From Candidimonas sp. (GTDB lineage: Bacteria > Pseudomonadota > Gammaproteobacteria > Burkholderiales > Burkholderiaceae_B), in the NCBI GenBank assembly GCA_004298545.1, contig SCQX01000026.1, forward strand, positions 1 through 48,634: a stretch of 48,634 nt of DNA, read 5' to 3'. How positions within the stretch are numbered: position 1 is the first letter of the stretch; each line of letters opens with the position of its first letter. The notes under the pieces are model-generated. The model saw nothing but the letters and a program-made list of their open reading frames with translations, did no database searches and was not told the DNA's origin. Position numbers and translations under genes: made by a program. Below are positions 38,251-48,462 of this stretch, piece after piece.

Positions 38251-39858
38251 ATGATGCGGAGTCTTTTGAAGAAAATGAGTGAATCGGATCAACACGATGA
38301 CACCTTGGTGGCCGGCGTCGTTGCCGCGCCCGGGTCCGCGGACACGAAGTCCGCGGATACGAAGCCCGCGGCTCAGCGTAGTCATGGACGCAAGCTCCGG
38401 ACGCCATTTCGCCGGCGGCGGGGTGATGCACCGGCTGGTGCGGGCGGCATGGCGGGTGTGCCGGTCGCGCCCGCCCGGAAAACTCGCGGTGGGAAGCCAT
38501 CGGCCGATCGCGGTGGAAAATCGGCCGATCGCGGCGCGAGATCGACCGATCGCGGCGGGGTGAGTGAGAAAGAGGCGGAGCAGGCGCTGGCGTACCTCGC
38601 CAGCGAGCCGAAACTCGAACAGCGCCTGGGCAAGTATCTTGGCAGCGAGGCGGCAACCCCCAAACTGCACAAAGTGCTCGCGGAAGCGGGGGTTGGCTCG
38701 CGTCGCGAAATGGAGGAACTCATTGTCGCGGGCCGCGTGTCGGTCAATGGCGAGCCAGCCCACATTGGCCAGCGGGTCGGGACGAGCGACGTGGTGCGAG
38801 TCAATGGGCGAATCGTGGCGCGCAGCAACGCGCACAAACCGCCACGCGTCATTCTGTACCATAAACCGGCCGGCGAGATTGTCAGCCACGACGATCCGGC
38901 GGGGCGTGCCACCGTGTTCGCGCGCCTGCCGAAAGTAAGGGCCGGCAAGTGGCTGTCGGTTGGCCGCCTGGATTTGAATACGGAAGGGCTGCTCATTCTC
39001 ACGACTTCCGGTGATCTGGCCAACCGGCTGATGCACCCACGCTATGGCGCGGAGCGCGAGTACGCCGTACGTATCCTGGGCGAGCTCGACGATGCGCAGC
39101 GAGAGAATCTGGTCGCGGGCGTGAACCTTGACGACGGCCCCGCCCGCTTCGGTTCAATGGAGTTCCTCGGTGGCGAGGGAAGCAACCGCTGGTACCGTGT
39201 AACGCTCAAGGAAGGGCGCAACCACGAGGTGCGGCGCCTGTTTGAAACGGCAAACGTGACGGTCAGCCGACTCATACGTACGCGCTTCGGCGAAGTGGTC
39301 CTGCCGCGCGACTTGCGGCGTGGCCGCTGGGAGGAACTCGCGCCCACGGTGGTGACCGCGCTGATGGTGCAGTTGGGGTTGATTCACGACGATGAAGATG
39401 TCGATGGCAACCGGGCGGGGTATTCGCGCCAGCCTTTGTCGCACGATAGCGCGTTGCCGCCGGGCTTTGGCACCATCGAGCGCAATGGCATGAATGGCGC
39501 GCGTATCGGTCGTCGGGGGAAGCTTTCGGGGGGTCGAGTGGCCCGCGCCGATCCGGGGCAAAGCTATCCATCGGATCCGTACGGTACCGGGCTGATGTTC
39601 AGCGGCGGGCTTGCAAATGGCTATCCCGATGGCGGCAAAGGGCGGCGGGGCAAGCAGGGCAAACGCGGTGTGGCGGCCAAGGGGGCGCAAGGATCGCGGT
39701 TCGCCGGCGGCCAGCCGGGGGGGGCAGCGCCCGGCAAGCGGGGTGGGCGAGGAGGCAAGGTGGCGTCCCAACGCAACACCGACCGTCAGCCGCGCGGTGC
39801 TTCCGCGCATGAATCGCATCTTGGCGTCGTCGGCGCGAAGCGTCGCTTCAGGCCGTGA
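38251..39858 (+). CDS. rluB: 23S rRNA pseudouridine(2605) synthase RluB with low-complexity ends
   Basis: This enzyme isomerises U2605 of 23S rRNA. The core (about 145-375) has an S4 domain ([20 protein letters not shown]), the catalytic Asp (about residue 241) in [13 protein letters not shown], and [20 protein letters not shown]. The start is uncertain: ATG at 38251, 38254 or 38275, or GTG at 38230 overlapping the scpB stop. Long charged ends flank the core. The amino end has SADTK and SADRGGK-type repeats coded by 15-bp and 21-bp DNA repeats; the carboxy end is Gly/Lys/Arg-rich, finishing GAKRRFRP. The basic tails probably bind RNA. Confidence 0.93.
   Translation: MMRSLLKKMSESDQHDDTLVAGVVAAPGSADTKSADTKPAAQRSHGRKLRTPFRRRRGDAPAGAGGMAGVPVAPARKTRGGKPSADRGGKSADRGARSTDRGGVSEKEAEQALAYLASEPKLEQRLGKYLGSEAATPKLHKVLAEAGVGSRREMEELIVAGRVSVNGEPAHIGQRVGTSDVVRVNGRIVARSNAHKPPRVILYHKPAGEIVSHDDPAGRATVFARLPKVRAGKWLSVGRLDLNTEGLLILTTSGDLANRLMHPRYGAEREYAVRILGELDDAQRENLVAGVNLDDGPARFGSMEFLGGEGSNRWYRVTLKEGRNHEVRRLFETANVTVSRLIRTRFGEVVLPRDLRRGRWEELAPTVVTALMVQLGLIHDDEDVDGNRAGYSRQPLSHDSALPPGFGTIERNGMNGARIGRRGKLSGGRVARADPGQSYPSDPYGTGLMFSGGLANGYPDGGKGRRGKQGKRGVAAKGAQGSRFAGGQPGGAAPGKRGGRGGKVASQRNTDRQPRGASAHESHLGVVGAKRRFRP
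38335..38371 (+). repeat. 15-bp tandem repeat inside rluB
   Basis: Units at 38335-38349 and 38350-38364 differ by one base, with a third partial copy (38365-38371). They encode repeated S-A-D-T-K. Copy changes would keep the frame. Confidence 0.65.
38500..38562 (+). repeat. 21-bp tandem repeat inside rluB
   Basis: Three imperfect units (38500-38520, 38521-38541, 38542-38562), each containing a CGATCGCGG core, encode the heptads [14 protein letters not shown] and STDRGGV. Unit changes preserve the reading frame. Confidence 0.65.
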
Positions 39859-40102
39859 CTTGCAGGTAAGGCTGTGACTTAGCAAGAAGTTTTTCATTTT
39901 TCTGATAAAATTACCTGCTTTACCCGGTGAGGCCAACGATAGCGTTGCCGGTGTGCGTATCGCAGCGGCGGGTGTCTTGCAAGCCTTGGCTGTCGTGCCC
40001 GTAGGTGTGTGGGAGTCGGGTTCCCTGCCGGCTGGGTTGCGTCGGTTCGTGTGGGTAATGATGGGCTGGGCGCACAGCCCATTTTCTTTTTGAATTTTAG
40101 GC
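39859..40102 (+). promoter_or_regulatory. Leader region of the rimP-nusA-infB operon
   Basis: The 244-bp spacer starts AT-rich (TTTTTCATTTTTCTGATAAAAT, 39890-39911, quoted for composition only), where the promoter probably lies, with TAAAAT at 39906-39911 as a possible -10. A small hairpin CAACG/CGTTG follows near 39933, then a strong terminator (40061-40091) directly before rimP. The arrangement is a long untranslated leader with an attenuator, as known for E. coli metY-rimP. Confidence 0.5.
40061..40091 (+). terminator. Intrinsic terminator/attenuator just upstream of rimP
   Basis: The arms ATGGGCTG (40061-40068) and CAGCCCAT (40075-40082) are perfect, the loop is GGCGCA and the run TTTCTTTTT follows immediately. 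It stops 11 bases before the rimP ATG, so some transcripts must read through it if the operon promoter is upstream. Confidence 0.75.
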
Positions 40103-40597
40103 ATGACAGATATAGTTGCTCTGGCGCGTCAGACGCTTGCGGGCACCGACCTGGAACTGGTGGATGTCGAACGCGCGCCGCTTGGGCTGTTGCGCGTTAC
40201 GATCGATCGCCCGGAAGGGGTTCGAATCGAGGACTGCGAGCGGGTTTCGCGCCAGTTGTCGCGCGTGTTCGACGTTGAGAACATCGACTATAAGCGGTTG
40301 GAAGTCGGGTCGCCGGGGCTCGATCGCGCACTGAAGACCGAGACTGATTTCCTGCGGTTCGCGGGGCGGCGGGCAGAGGTCAAATTGCGGCAGGCGGTCG
40401 ATGGCCGTCGTGTCTTCGTGGGGTTGCTGCACGCGCCTGCGTGTGATGGCGCACCCGATGGCGCGCGGGCCGCTCCTGTATTCGGCCTCGAACTCGAGGC
40501 CGAGGGCGGGCCGGCGCGGGCGTTGCGCTTCACGTTCGCCGACGTCGAGCGGGCGCGGCTGGACCCCGTACTTGATTTCAAAGGTAAAAGGCGATGA
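40103..40597 (+). CDS. rimP: Ribosome maturation factor RimP
   Basis: This protein assists late 30S subunit assembly. It has 164 residues, with the amino-terminal alpha/beta domain ([35 protein letters not shown]), the linker [10 protein letters not shown] and an SH3-like carboxy domain (about 85-164). The carboxy domain carries an Ala/Gly/Asp-rich insertion ([13 protein letters not shown]). Its stop overlaps the nusA start (ATGA). Confidence 0.94.
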   Translation: MTDIVALARQTLAGTDLELVDVERAPLGLLRVTIDRPEGVRIEDCERVSRQLSRVFDVENIDYKRLEVGSPGLDRALKTETDFLRFAGRRAEVKLRQAVDGRRVFVGLLHAPACDGAPDGARAAPVFGLELEAEGGPARALRFTFADVERARLDPVLDFKGKRR

Positions 40598-42084
40598 GTC
40601 GCGAAATTCTTCTGTTGGTCGATGCCCTGGCGCGCGAAAAAAACGTGGCGCGCGAAGTCGTGTTCGGGGCGCTTGAAAGTGCGCTGGCATCGGCAATGAA
40701 AAAGCGCTTCAAGGAAGATGCGGACGTGCGCGTCTGCGTCGATCGCGTTACCGGTGAGCACGCGGGGTTTCGCCGCTGGCTGGTCGTGCCCGACGAGGCC
40801 GGGCTGCAAGAGCCCGATCGGCAGGAATTGTTGTCCGACGCGCAAGATCTCTCACCCGGGGTTCAGGTGGGTGAATACATAGAGGAACCACTCGAGCCCG
40901 AGGAGTTCGGCCGCATTGGCGCCCAGGCGGCGAAGCAGGCCATCTTGCAGAGGATTCGCGATGCGGAGCGCGAGCAAGTGCTGGCCGATTTTCTGGAGCG
41001 GGGTGAAAACATCATTTCGGGCTCCGTCAAGCGCATGGACAAGGGGGATGCCATCCTCGAGACGGGCAAGATCGAAGCGCGCCTGCCGCGGTCCGAGATG
41101 ATACCCAAAGAAAATATCCGCATCGGCGACCGCATCCGCGCCTGGGTATTGCGCATCGACCATGCGGCGCGTGGGCAGCAGGTCATCTTGTCGCGCACCT
41201 CGCCGGAGTTCATACGCCAGCTGTTCGAGAACGAGGTGCCAGAGATCGAACAGGGTCTGCTCGAGATCAAGGCGGCCGCGCGCGACCCAGGGGTGCGCGC
41301 CAAGATTGCCGTCATCGCCTACGACAAACGCATCGACCCGATCGGTACGTGCGTGGGCATGCGGGGTTCGCGCGTGACGGCGGTGCGCAACGAGCTTGGC
41401 GGGGAACAGGTCGACATCGTTCTATGGGCCGAGGATCCGGCGGAGTTCGTCATTGGCGCCCTTGCGCCCGCGCATGTCGAATCCATTGTCGTCGATGAAG
41501 ACAGGCACGCGATGGATGTGGTCGTCGATGCCGAGAATTTGCCCAAGGCAATCGGTGCCCGCGGCCAGAACGTTCGCCTGGCGTCCGAGTTGACGGGGTG
41601 GCAGATCAACATCATGACCCCCGAAGAGAGCCAGAGCCGGCAGGAAGAAGAGCGTGGGTCTTTGCGTCAGACTTTCATCGACCGGCTCGATGTCGATGAG
41701 GAAGTCGCGGACATCCTCATCGATGAGGGGTTCACGGGGCTGGAAGAGATTGCTTACGTTCCCATGCAGGAACTTCATGCGATCGAAGCTTTCGATGAAG
41801 AAACGATCAACGAGCTGCGCACGCGCGCCCGCAATGCATTGCTGACGGAAGCCATCGCGCAGGAGGAGCGGGTGCGGAAAACCACCCCCGACCTGCTGGA
41901 GATCGAAGGCATGACCCCGGACCTTGCGGCTAAACTTGCGGAAAAGGAAATTTTCACGCGCGACGACCTGGCGGAGCTGTCCACCGACGAGTTGCTAGAG
42001 GCCACGGGCCTGGATGAAGAGAAAGCGGGCGACCTGATCATGCGCGCGCGGGCGCATTGGTTCGAAGAAAATGGCGAGGGCTGA
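40594..42084 (+). CDS. nusA: Transcription termination/antitermination factor NusA
   Basis: This RNA polymerase-associated factor modulates pausing, termination and antitermination. It has 496 residues. The amino-terminal RNAP-binding domain spans about 1-130 ([20 protein letters not shown]), the S1 domain about 135-200 ([20 protein letters not shown]), and KH1/KH2 about 230-345 ([39 protein letters not shown]). The two acidic repeats at the carboxy end (about 365-490, [19 protein letters not shown] and [18 protein letters not shown]) are the gamma-proteobacterial/beta type. It sits between rimP and infB in the usual order. Confidence 0.98.
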   Translation: MSREILLLVDALAREKNVAREVVFGALESALASAMKKRFKEDADVRVCVDRVTGEHAGFRRWLVVPDEAGLQEPDRQELLSDAQDLSPGVQVGEYIEEPLEPEEFGRIGAQAAKQAILQRIRDAEREQVLADFLERGENIISGSVKRMDKGDAILETGKIEARLPRSEMIPKENIRIGDRIRAWVLRIDHAARGQQVILSRTSPEFIRQLFENEVPEIEQGLLEIKAAARDPGVRAKIAVIAYDKRIDPIGTCVGMRGSRVTAVRNELGGEQVDIVLWAEDPAEFVIGALAPAHVESIVVDEDRHAMDVVVDAENLPKAIGARGQNVRLASELTGWQINIMTPEESQSRQEEERGSLRQTFIDRLDVDEEVADILIDEGFTGLEEIAYVPMQELHAIEAFDEETINELRTRARNALLTEAIAQEERVRKTTPDLLEIEGMTPDLAAKLAEKEIFTRDDLAELSTDELLEATGLDEEKAGDLIMRARAHWFEENGEG

Positions 42085-42153
42085 TCGCCGTGCCGCGGTC
42101 GCGCAGGGTTTTGCCCGCGATTGATAGAGTTGTAGCAAGCTAGAGAGAGTCGA

Positions 42154-45100
42154 ATGCCGAGTAATACTGTCGCCCAGTTCGCCACCGAACTGAAAATGCC
42201 TGCGAACACGCTGCTGGAGCAGTTGCGCGCGGCGGGCATCGAACTCAGGTCGGTCGACGACGCCGTCACTGACGCGGACAAGGCGAAGCTGCTTGATTCG
42301 TTGCGCCGGTCTCATGGCGGCGACGAAGGCAAGAAAATTACCCTTACCCGCCGGCAGACGTCAGAAATTCGTCAGGCCGATAGTTCCGGACGGTCGCGGA
42401 CCATTCAGATCGAGGTCCGCAAGAAGCGCGTGTTCGTCAAACGGGATCCGGCGGAAATCGTCGCCGAGGCCAAGGCTCAGGCCGCGGCGGCCGCTGCCGA
42501 GCAGGCGGCTGCCGCGCAGGCTGGCTCCCAAGTGGCGTCTGTCGGCGAAGCAGGTCGTGCGGATGCCGTCGAGGTGCCCGTCGCGCCGCCGGCGGCGTCC
42601 GATTCTCCATTGAAGCCCGAAGCGACCGCGCCGGTGGCGCCACCGGCATCCGCGCAGGGGCTGGCGCCGGAACCCGCGCAGCAACCGCAACCGGCTCCCG
42701 CGCCGGCGGCTTCCACGGCCGATGACGCCTCGTCGGCCAAGGTGGCGCCCGGGAGTGCGGCGGTGGGTTCGTCGGAAACCGTGGCCGATACGGCGCCCGC
42801 GCAATCTGCGGCGCCGGTCGACGGCAAGGTGTCGACCCCCGCACCCGTGCATGAAACGGCGCCCGACGCTGCCGCGCCGGCACCCGTCGAGTCTGCGAAA
42901 CCGGCATCTGGATCTGAACCGGTTGCTGAAACCAAGCCAGCCGCGCATGCGGCAAAGCCCGCGGCCGAGGCGGGTGGCCCTGCGAAGCCGAAAGCGGCGG
43001 CGAAGGCGCACCGCGCGACGGCGAAGGCGCGTCGCGCCACGGCCGATCCGGTGCATGAGGTCAATGACGAGCGCGAGCGCGCGCGCCATGCGGCCGAGGC
43101 CGAGGCCGCCGCGCTGCGGGCCATGCTCAGCCGGCCGCGCAAAGTACTGAAGGCGCCAGAGCCAGCGGGCCTGTCGGGAACGCTGCACAAGCCGGCGTCG
43201 GGAAAGGGCGCGGGCAAGAAAGAAGGCCCCGAGTCCAAGAAAGTCATCAAGACCGCCGATGTGTCCTCGACCTGGTCCGAAGATCGCGGCCGCAAGAAAT
43301 CGGGTACGCACCCCAACGCGCAACCGGCCAATACCAGCCGCGACGGCTGGCGGGCCGGCGCCAAGACCGGCCGTGGCGGGCGGGGCGGCCGCGGTGCGCG
43401 CGGGCGCAATGCGCAGATCGAGCACAAGGAAGCGCAGCCGGTGGAATTCATTGCGCGTGAAGTGCACGTGCCGGAAACCATCACGGTGGCCGACCTTGCG
43501 CACAAGATGTCGGTGAAGGCGGCCGAGGTCATCAAGCAGCTCATGAAGCTGGGCCAGATGGTTACCATCAACCAGGTGCTTGACCAGGAAACCGCCATGA
43601 TCGTGGTCGAAGAACTGGGGCACACGGCCGTGGCCGCCAAGCTCGACGATCCCGAGGCGTTCCTCGAAGCGGGGGATGACGCGCCGTCGGAAGCCGAAGC
43701 GTTGCCGCGCGCGCCGGTCGTGACGGTAATGGGGCATGTGGACCATGGCAAGACGTCGCTGCTGGATTACATCCGCCGCACCAAAGTTGCCTCGGGTGAG
43801 GCAGGTGGCATCACGCAGCATATTGGCGCCTACAACGTCCAGACCAGCAAGGGCCGCATCACCTTTCTCGATACGCCGGGGCATGAAGCGTTCACCGCAA
43901 TGCGCGCACGCGGAACGAAGGCAACCGACATCGTCATCCTGGTGGTGGCCGCCGACGATGGGGTCATGCCGCAAACCAAAGAGGCAATCCATCATGCCAA
44001 GGCAGCCGGAGTGCCGCTTGTCGTGGCCATCAACAAAATAGACAAACCGGAAGCCAATGCGGAACGTGTCAAGCAGGAACTGGTTGCCGAAGAAGTCGTG
44101 CCCGAGGCGTATGGCGGCGACGTGCCGTTCGTGTCGGTGTCGGCCAAAACTGGCCAGGGAATCGATGATTTGCTCGACAATGTTCTGCTGCAGGCGGAAA
44201 TCCTCGAACTGAAAGCCCCGATCGAGGCACCGGCCAAGGGCATCGTGATTGAAGCAAGGCTGGACAAGGGCCGTGGCCCCGTGGCAACGATACTCGTTCA
44301 GAGCGGTACCCTGTCGCGCGGCGATACGGTGCTGGTCGGCGCCAGCTATGGGCGTGTGCGCGCCATGCTCAACGAGAGCGGCAAACCCATCGATAGCGCA
44401 GGGCCGTCCATTCCGGTGGAAATTCAGGGACTCACCGAAGTGCCCGACGCTGGCGACGAGCTCATCGTACTGGCCGACGAGCACAAGGCGCGCGAAATTG
44501 CCTTGTTCCGCCAGGGCAAGTTCCGCGATGTCAAGCTCGCGCGTCAGCAGGCGGCCAAACTCGAATCCGTGTTCGACAAAATTGGCGAGGGCGCCCAGAC
44601 GCTGCCCCTCATCGTCAAGACCGATGTTCAGGGTTCGCAGGAAGCGCTGGTTGCCGCCCTGGTCAAGCTCTCGACCGGCGAAGTGCGCGTCGACGTGGTT
44701 CATGCCGCGGTGGGGGGCATTTCGGAAAGCGACGTCAATCTGGCCATTGCTTCGCACGCGGTCATCATCGGGTTCAATGTGCGTGCCGAGCAAAGCGCCA
44801 AGAAGCTCGCCGAGCACAACGGAATCGATCTGCGCTACTACAACATCATTTACGACGCGGTGGACGACGTGCGCAACGCCATGTCCGGCATGCTGGCGCC
44901 CGAGAAGAAAGAGGAAATCATCGGGCTGGTCGAAATTCGCGAGATATTCAATGTGTCGCGCGTGGGCAATATCGCGGGCTGCATGGTGCTGGACGGCGCG
45001 GTGCGCCGTGATGCGCAGGCGCGGTTGCTGCGTGACAATGTCGTGCAATGGACAGGTACGCTCGACTCCCTGCGCCGCTTCAAGGATGACGTCAAAGAGG

Positions 45101-45207
45101 TCAAGTCGGGATTCGATTGCGGCATTACCCTCAAGGGCAATAACGATATCAAAGTCGGCGACCAGCTCGAAATCTTCGAGATCAAGGAAGTCGCCAGGAC
45201 GCTGTAG
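42154..45207 (+). CDS. infB: Translation initiation factor IF-2
   Basis: This GTPase brings fMet-tRNA to the ribosome and joins the subunits. It has 1017 residues. An amino-terminal IF2 domain (about 1-55) is followed by a long Ala/Pro/Lys-rich linker, then an Arg/Gly segment ([16 protein letters not shown]) and a second IF2_N module ([20 protein letters not shown]). The G domain has G1 GHVDHGKT (527-534), [12 protein letters not shown] and SAKTG. The beta-barrel and carboxy domain that binds fMet-tRNA follows, ending [20 protein letters not shown]. The start lies 69 bp after nusA, with purines AGAGAGA as ribosome-binding site. Confidence 0.98.
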   Translation: MPSNTVAQFATELKMPANTLLEQLRAAGIELRSVDDAVTDADKAKLLDSLRRSHGGDEGKKITLTRRQTSEIRQADSSGRSRTIQIEVRKKRVFVKRDPAEIVAEAKAQAAAAAAEQAAAAQAGSQVASVGEAGRADAVEVPVAPPAASDSPLKPEATAPVAPPASAQGLAPEPAQQPQPAPAPAASTADDASSAKVAPGSAAVGSSETVADTAPAQSAAPVDGKVSTPAPVHETAPDAAAPAPVESAKPASGSEPVAETKPAAHAAKPAAEAGGPAKPKAAAKAHRATAKARRATADPVHEVNDERERARHAAEAEAAALRAMLSRPRKVLKAPEPAGLSGTLHKPASGKGAGKKEGPESKKVIKTADVSSTWSEDRGRKKSGTHPNAQPANTSRDGWRAGAKTGRGGRGGRGARGRNAQIEHKEAQPVEFIAREVHVPETITVADLAHKMSVKAAEVIKQLMKLGQMVTINQVLDQETAMIVVEELGHTAVAAKLDDPEAFLEAGDDAPSEAEALPRAPVVTVMGHVDHGKTSLLDYIRRTKVASGEAGGITQHIGAYNVQTSKGRITFLDTPGHEAFTAMRARGTKATDIVILVVAADDGVMPQTKEAIHHAKAAGVPLVVAINKIDKPEANAERVKQELVAEEVVPEAYGGDVPFVSVSAKTGQGIDDLLDNVLLQAEILELKAPIEAPAKGIVIEARLDKGRGPVATILVQSGTLSRGDTVLVGASYGRVRAMLNESGKPIDSAGPSIPVEIQGLTEVPDAGDELIVLADEHKAREIALFRQGKFRDVKLARQQAAKLESVFDKIGEGAQTLPLIVKTDVQGSQEALVAALVKLSTGEVRVDVVHAAVGGISESDVNLAIASHAVIIGFNVRAEQSAKKLAEHNGIDLRYYNIIYDAVDDVRNAMSGMLAPEKKEEIIGLVEIREIFNVSRVGNIAGCMVLDGAVRRDAQARLLRDNVVQWTGTLDSLRRFKDDVKEVKSGFDCGITLKGNNDIKVGDQLEIFEIKEVARTL

Positions 45208-45209
45208 CT

Positions 45210-45620
45210 ATGGGCCGTACCAAATTCAAACCCAACCGGGACCGCAATGTGCGGCTGGCCGACCAGATTCAAAAGGATCTGGCCAGCCTGATTCAGCGCG
45301 AGGTCGATGTCTCGCGCGCCGGGCTCGTCACATTGACCGCAGTCGATCTGTCGGTCGACTATGCGCACGCGAAGGTGTATTTCACCGTCATGGGTGCCGA
45401 GCCGGATGTCGCGGCGGCGGCTCTGAACGAAAAAGCGGGCTGGTTGCATTCGCTGCTGTTCAAGCTGCTGCGCATCCACACCGTGCCGACGCTGCGGTTT
45501 CTTCACGATGACCAGCTGGCGCGCGGCATTGCGCTGTCGCAACTGATCGATCGCGCCAATCGGCCATCGGCGGAAGCGTTTGCTCCAGCCGGGCCCGACG
45601 ATCCGCGCGAGCAGCCCTGA
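45210..45620 (+). CDS. rbfA: Ribosome-binding factor A
   Basis: This 30S maturation and cold-shock factor has 136 residues and a KH-like fold: [20 protein letters not shown], then the core [20 protein letters not shown] and the conserved [17 protein letters not shown]. The carboxy tail is disordered, ending DPREQP. It starts 2 bases after the infB stop. Confidence 0.95.
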   Translation: MGRTKFKPNRDRNVRLADQIQKDLASLIQREVDVSRAGLVTLTAVDLSVDYAHAKVYFTVMGAEPDVAAAALNEKAGWLHSLLFKLLRIHTVPTLRFLHDDQLARGIALSQLIDRANRPSAEAFAPAGPDDPREQP

Positions 45621-45644
45621 GCCATCGAATTTCGGAACCGAACG

Positions 45645-46400
45645 ATGGCATCGCAACGCGGGCAGGTGCTCGATGGAGTGCTGTTGCTGGACAAGCCAGA
45701 TGGCTTATCCAGCAATCATGCGCTACAGCGCGCGCGCAGAACTGTCGATGCCCGCAAGGCGGGTCATACGGGAACGCTCGATCCATTCGCCACGGGTCTG
45801 CTCGTCTGTTGTTTCGGCCGGGCGACCAAAATCGCGGCAACCATGCTGGCCGCCGACAAGGTCTATGAAGCGACGGTGTGCTTCGGCGAGGAAACAGATT
45901 CGGGCGATCGCACCGGAAGTGTCGTCTATCGGGCGCCCGCGCCGTTCAACGGCATATCGAGGGATGGGCTTGCCGCAGCACTCGATGATTTTCGCGGTGA
46001 AATCGAACAAATACCGCCCATGTATTCCGCGCTCAAGCGCGATGGGCGCCCGTTGTACGCCTATGCGCGCGAGGGGATTACGTTGGAACGCGCGCCTCGC
46101 CGGGTCGTCGTCCACCGCCTGGAAATACTTGAGTTTCTCGATCGCCGGGCGAGTATTGTCGTTCACTGCGGCAAGGGGACGTACATTCGTACGCTCGCGC
46201 AGGATATCGGCCGTCGGCTGGGGTGCGGCGCGCATCTCACCGCGCTGCGGCGCACCCGTGTCGGGCCGTTTCGCATCGAAGACGCGGTTGCGCTGGCCAC
46301 GCTGCAGGCAATGGACGATCCCACGCGCGAAATCTTGCCGCTGCATTCATTGCCTGTCGGTCTGTTGCCAGATACTTTCAAACAAAAGGATGAATCATGA
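45645..46400 (+). CDS. truB: tRNA pseudouridine(55) synthase
   Basis: This enzyme forms pseudouridine at position 55 in the T loop of tRNAs. It has 251 residues. The catalytic Asp is D46 in [28 protein letters not shown] is the amino-terminal family motif, and [20 protein letters not shown] is the following family motif. It lacks much of the carboxy-terminal PUA domain of longer homologues (E. coli has 314 residues). Its stop overlaps the typA ATG (ATGA). Confidence 0.95.
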   Translation: MASQRGQVLDGVLLLDKPDGLSSNHALQRARRTVDARKAGHTGTLDPFATGLLVCCFGRATKIAATMLAADKVYEATVCFGEETDSGDRTGSVVYRAPAPFNGISRDGLAAALDDFRGEIEQIPPMYSALKRDGRPLYAYAREGITLERAPRRVVVHRLEILEFLDRRASIVVHCGKGTYIRTLAQDIGRRLGCGAHLTALRRTRVGPFRIEDAVALATLQAMDDPTREILPLHSLPVGLLPDTFKQKDES

Positions 46401-48217
46401 ATCGTGCTTTGCGCAACGTGGCGATCATTGCTCACGTCGACCACGGCAAGACTACGCTGGTCGATCAGCTGCTGCGCCAATCGGGCACTTTTCGCGACAA
46501 TCAGCAGATATCCGAGCGGGTGATGGACTCGGGCGACATCGAGCGGGAGCGTGGCATCACCATCCTCTCGAAGAATTGCGCCGTCGAGTATGAAGGGACG
46601 CACATCAATATTGTCGACACCCCTGGTCATGCCGACTTTGGCGGAGAGGTCGAGCGGGTGCTGTCCATGGTCGACGGTGTTCTGTTGCTGGTCGACGCGG
46701 TGGAAGGGCCGATGCCGCAAACGCGATTCGTCACGCGCAAGGCGCTTGCGCTTGGTCTGCGCCCCATTGTCGTGGTCAACAAGATCGATCGGCCCGGCGC
46801 GCGTCCCGCCCATGTGGTCAACGCCACGTTCGATCTGTTCGACAAATTGGGCGCTACCGAGGCCCAGCTGGATTTCCCGGTCGTCTATGCTTCCGCCCTT
46901 GCCGGCTATGCGGGTCTTTCGCCAGACGTGCATGAGGGCACCATGCGACCGCTGTTCGACGCGATACTGAAGTACGTGCCGCAACGCGAAGATGATGCCG
47001 ACGGGCCGCTGCAGCTGCAAATCGTCTCTCTTGATTACAGCAGCTACGTCGGCAAAATCGGCATCGGACGCATCAATCGCGGCCGCGTGCGGGCTGGACA
47101 GGACGTCGTCGTACAGTTTGGCCCGGACGGCGAACCGCTCAGGCGGCGCATCAATCAGGTATTGATGTTTCATGGCCTGGAACGCAATCTGGTCGATGAG
47201 GCGCAGGCGGGAGACATCGTACTCATCAACGGTATCGAAGAGATCGGCATCGGCTGTACGCTGACTGATCCGGACCGGCCTGATGCTCTGCCGCTGCTGC
47301 ATATCGACGAACCGACGCTGACCATGAATTTCATGGTGAATTCGTCGCCGCTGGCCGGTCGTGAAGGCAAGTATCTCACCAGTCGGCAACTGCGTGAGCG
47401 CCTCGATCGTGAACTGAAATCGAATGTCGCGCTGCGCGTCAACGATACGGCCGACGACATGGTGTTCGAGGTTTGTGGGCGGGGCGAGTTGCATCTGACC
47501 ATTCTGCTCGAGAGAATGCGCCGCGAAGGGTATGAACTGGCGGTTTCGCGCCCCCGCGTCGTCCTCAAGGAAGCCGATGGGGTGCGGTTGGAGCCATACG
47601 AACTGTTGACCGTCGATGTCGAGGATGGGCACCAGGGCGCGGTCATGGAAGAACTGGGCCGGCGCCGCGGCGACCTGCAGGACATGGTCGCCGATGGCCG
47701 CGGCCGCACCCGCCTGGAGTACCGCATCCCCGCACGTGGGCTGATCGGGTTTCAGGGCGAGTTCCTGACGCTGACGCGCGGCACAGGTGTCATGAGCCAT
47801 ACGTTCGATGAGTACGGTCCGATGCGCGAGGGCGACCTGGGTGACCGCCGCAATGGGGTGATGATCAGCCAGGAGGATGGTCCTGCGGTGGCCTACGCAC
47901 TGTGGAAACTGCAGGAGCGCGGACGGATGTTCGTAAGCCCGGGCGATGAGTTGTATGAGGGCATGATCATCGGTATCCATAGCCGTGACAACGATCTGGT
48001 CGTCAATCCCATCAAAGAAAAGAAATTGACGAACATTCGCGCGTCGGGCAAGGATGAGCACATCGATCTGGTGCCACCCATCCACCTGACACTGGAATAT
48101 GCGGTTGAATTCATCGCCGACGACGAACTGGTTGAAATCACCCCCAAGTCGATTCGCCTGCGCAAACGCCATCTCAAGGAATACGAGCGCCGGCGCGCGC
48201 TGCGCGGCGCCGATTGA
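46397..48217 (+). CDS. typA: Ribosome-associated GTPase TypA/BipA
   Basis: This translational GTPase is involved in 50S assembly, stress and virulence-related regulation. It has 606 residues. G1 is [14 protein letters not shown] (about 12-25), switch region [10 protein letters not shown]3 [11 protein letters not shown] and G4 [13 protein letters not shown]-like domains follow ([36 protein letters not shown]), with the TypA-specific [20 protein letters not shown] and the carboxy end [15 protein letters not shown]. It closes the translation operon, where many gamma-proteobacteria have rpsO. Confidence 0.97.
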   Translation: MNRALRNVAIIAHVDHGKTTLVDQLLRQSGTFRDNQQISERVMDSGDIERERGITILSKNCAVEYEGTHINIVDTPGHADFGGEVERVLSMVDGVLLLVDAVEGPMPQTRFVTRKALALGLRPIVVVNKIDRPGARPAHVVNATFDLFDKLGATEAQLDFPVVYASALAGYAGLSPDVHEGTMRPLFDAILKYVPQREDDADGPLQLQIVSLDYSSYVGKIGIGRINRGRVRAGQDVVVQFGPDGEPLRRRINQVLMFHGLERNLVDEAQAGDIVLINGIEEIGIGCTLTDPDRPDALPLLHIDEPTLTMNFMVNSSPLAGREGKYLTSRQLRERLDRELKSNVALRVNDTADDMVFEVCGRGELHLTILLERMRREGYELAVSRPRVVLKEADGVRLEPYELLTVDVEDGHQGAVMEELGRRRGDLQDMVADGRGRTRLEYRIPARGLIGFQGEFLTLTRGTGVMSHTFDEYGPMREGDLGDRRNGVMISQEDGPAVAYALWKLQERGRMFVSPGDELYEGMIIGIHSRDNDLVVNPIKEKKLTNIRASGKDEHIDLVPPIHLTLEYAVEFIADDELVEITPKSIRLRKRHLKEYERRRALRGAD

Positions 48218-48243
48218 CGGTCGGGCGCCACGGTTGACGCGTG

Positions 48244-48261
48244 CATGCGCTGCGCATGTTT
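48244..48261 (+). terminator. Weak terminator-like hairpin after typA
   Basis: CATGCG (48244-48249) pairs with CGCATG (48253-48258) around a 3-base loop, followed by only three T residues. It may mark the end of the rimP-typA operon, but the T-run is short. Confidence 0.28.
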
Positions 48262-48337
48262 CGACTACCGCGTTCGCGGGATGCGTCGGATCGCCGGTGG
48301 TGATGCCTCGGTCGCGAAAAGGAACTTTCAGCGAACA

Positions 48338-48366
48338 TTGTCTCTTTTCGTGTGATCTGGTGAAAT
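48338..48366 (+). promoter_or_regulatory. Possible promoter of the SDR gene
   Basis: TTGTCT (48338-48343) and TGAAAT (48361-48366) are 17 bp apart, each four of six consensus matches. The start near 48373 would put the 24-bp palindrome inside the untranslated leader. Confidence 0.3.
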
Positions 48367-48406
48367 ACAAGCTTTCATGCCGGGCAGTCGGCGTGTTGCA
48401 GTGATG

Positions 48407-48430
48407 CGCGGGCCGGCATGCCGGCCCGCG
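48407..48430. promoter_or_regulatory. Perfect 24-bp palindrome upstream of SDR gene
   Basis: The 12-base arms CGCGGGCCGGCA and TGCCGGCCCGCG are contiguous and perfectly complementary. No U-tract follows, so a Rho-independent terminator is unlikely. As DNA it could be a dimeric operator; as RNA it could form a stable hairpin 32 bases before the start codon. Confidence 0.5.
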
Positions 48431-48462
48431 GCGGGTGCCCGCGAAGCGAGGGAAGATAAATC

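Larger units (their letters stand above)
48218..48462. other. typA-SDR intergenic region
   Basis: This 245-bp spacer has no gene. It holds a weak terminator-like hairpin (48244-48261), a distant inverted pair CGAAAAG/CTTTTCG (48315-48321 and 48344-48350), a possible promoter (48338-48366) and a perfect 24-bp palindrome (48407-48430) before the SDR ribosome-binding site. Confidence 0.6.

Noticed and set aside
42361-45048. An 895-residue open frame antisense to infB
   Set aside because: The same high-GC shadow effect. It shows no domain I recognise and IF-2 is certain on the plus strand.
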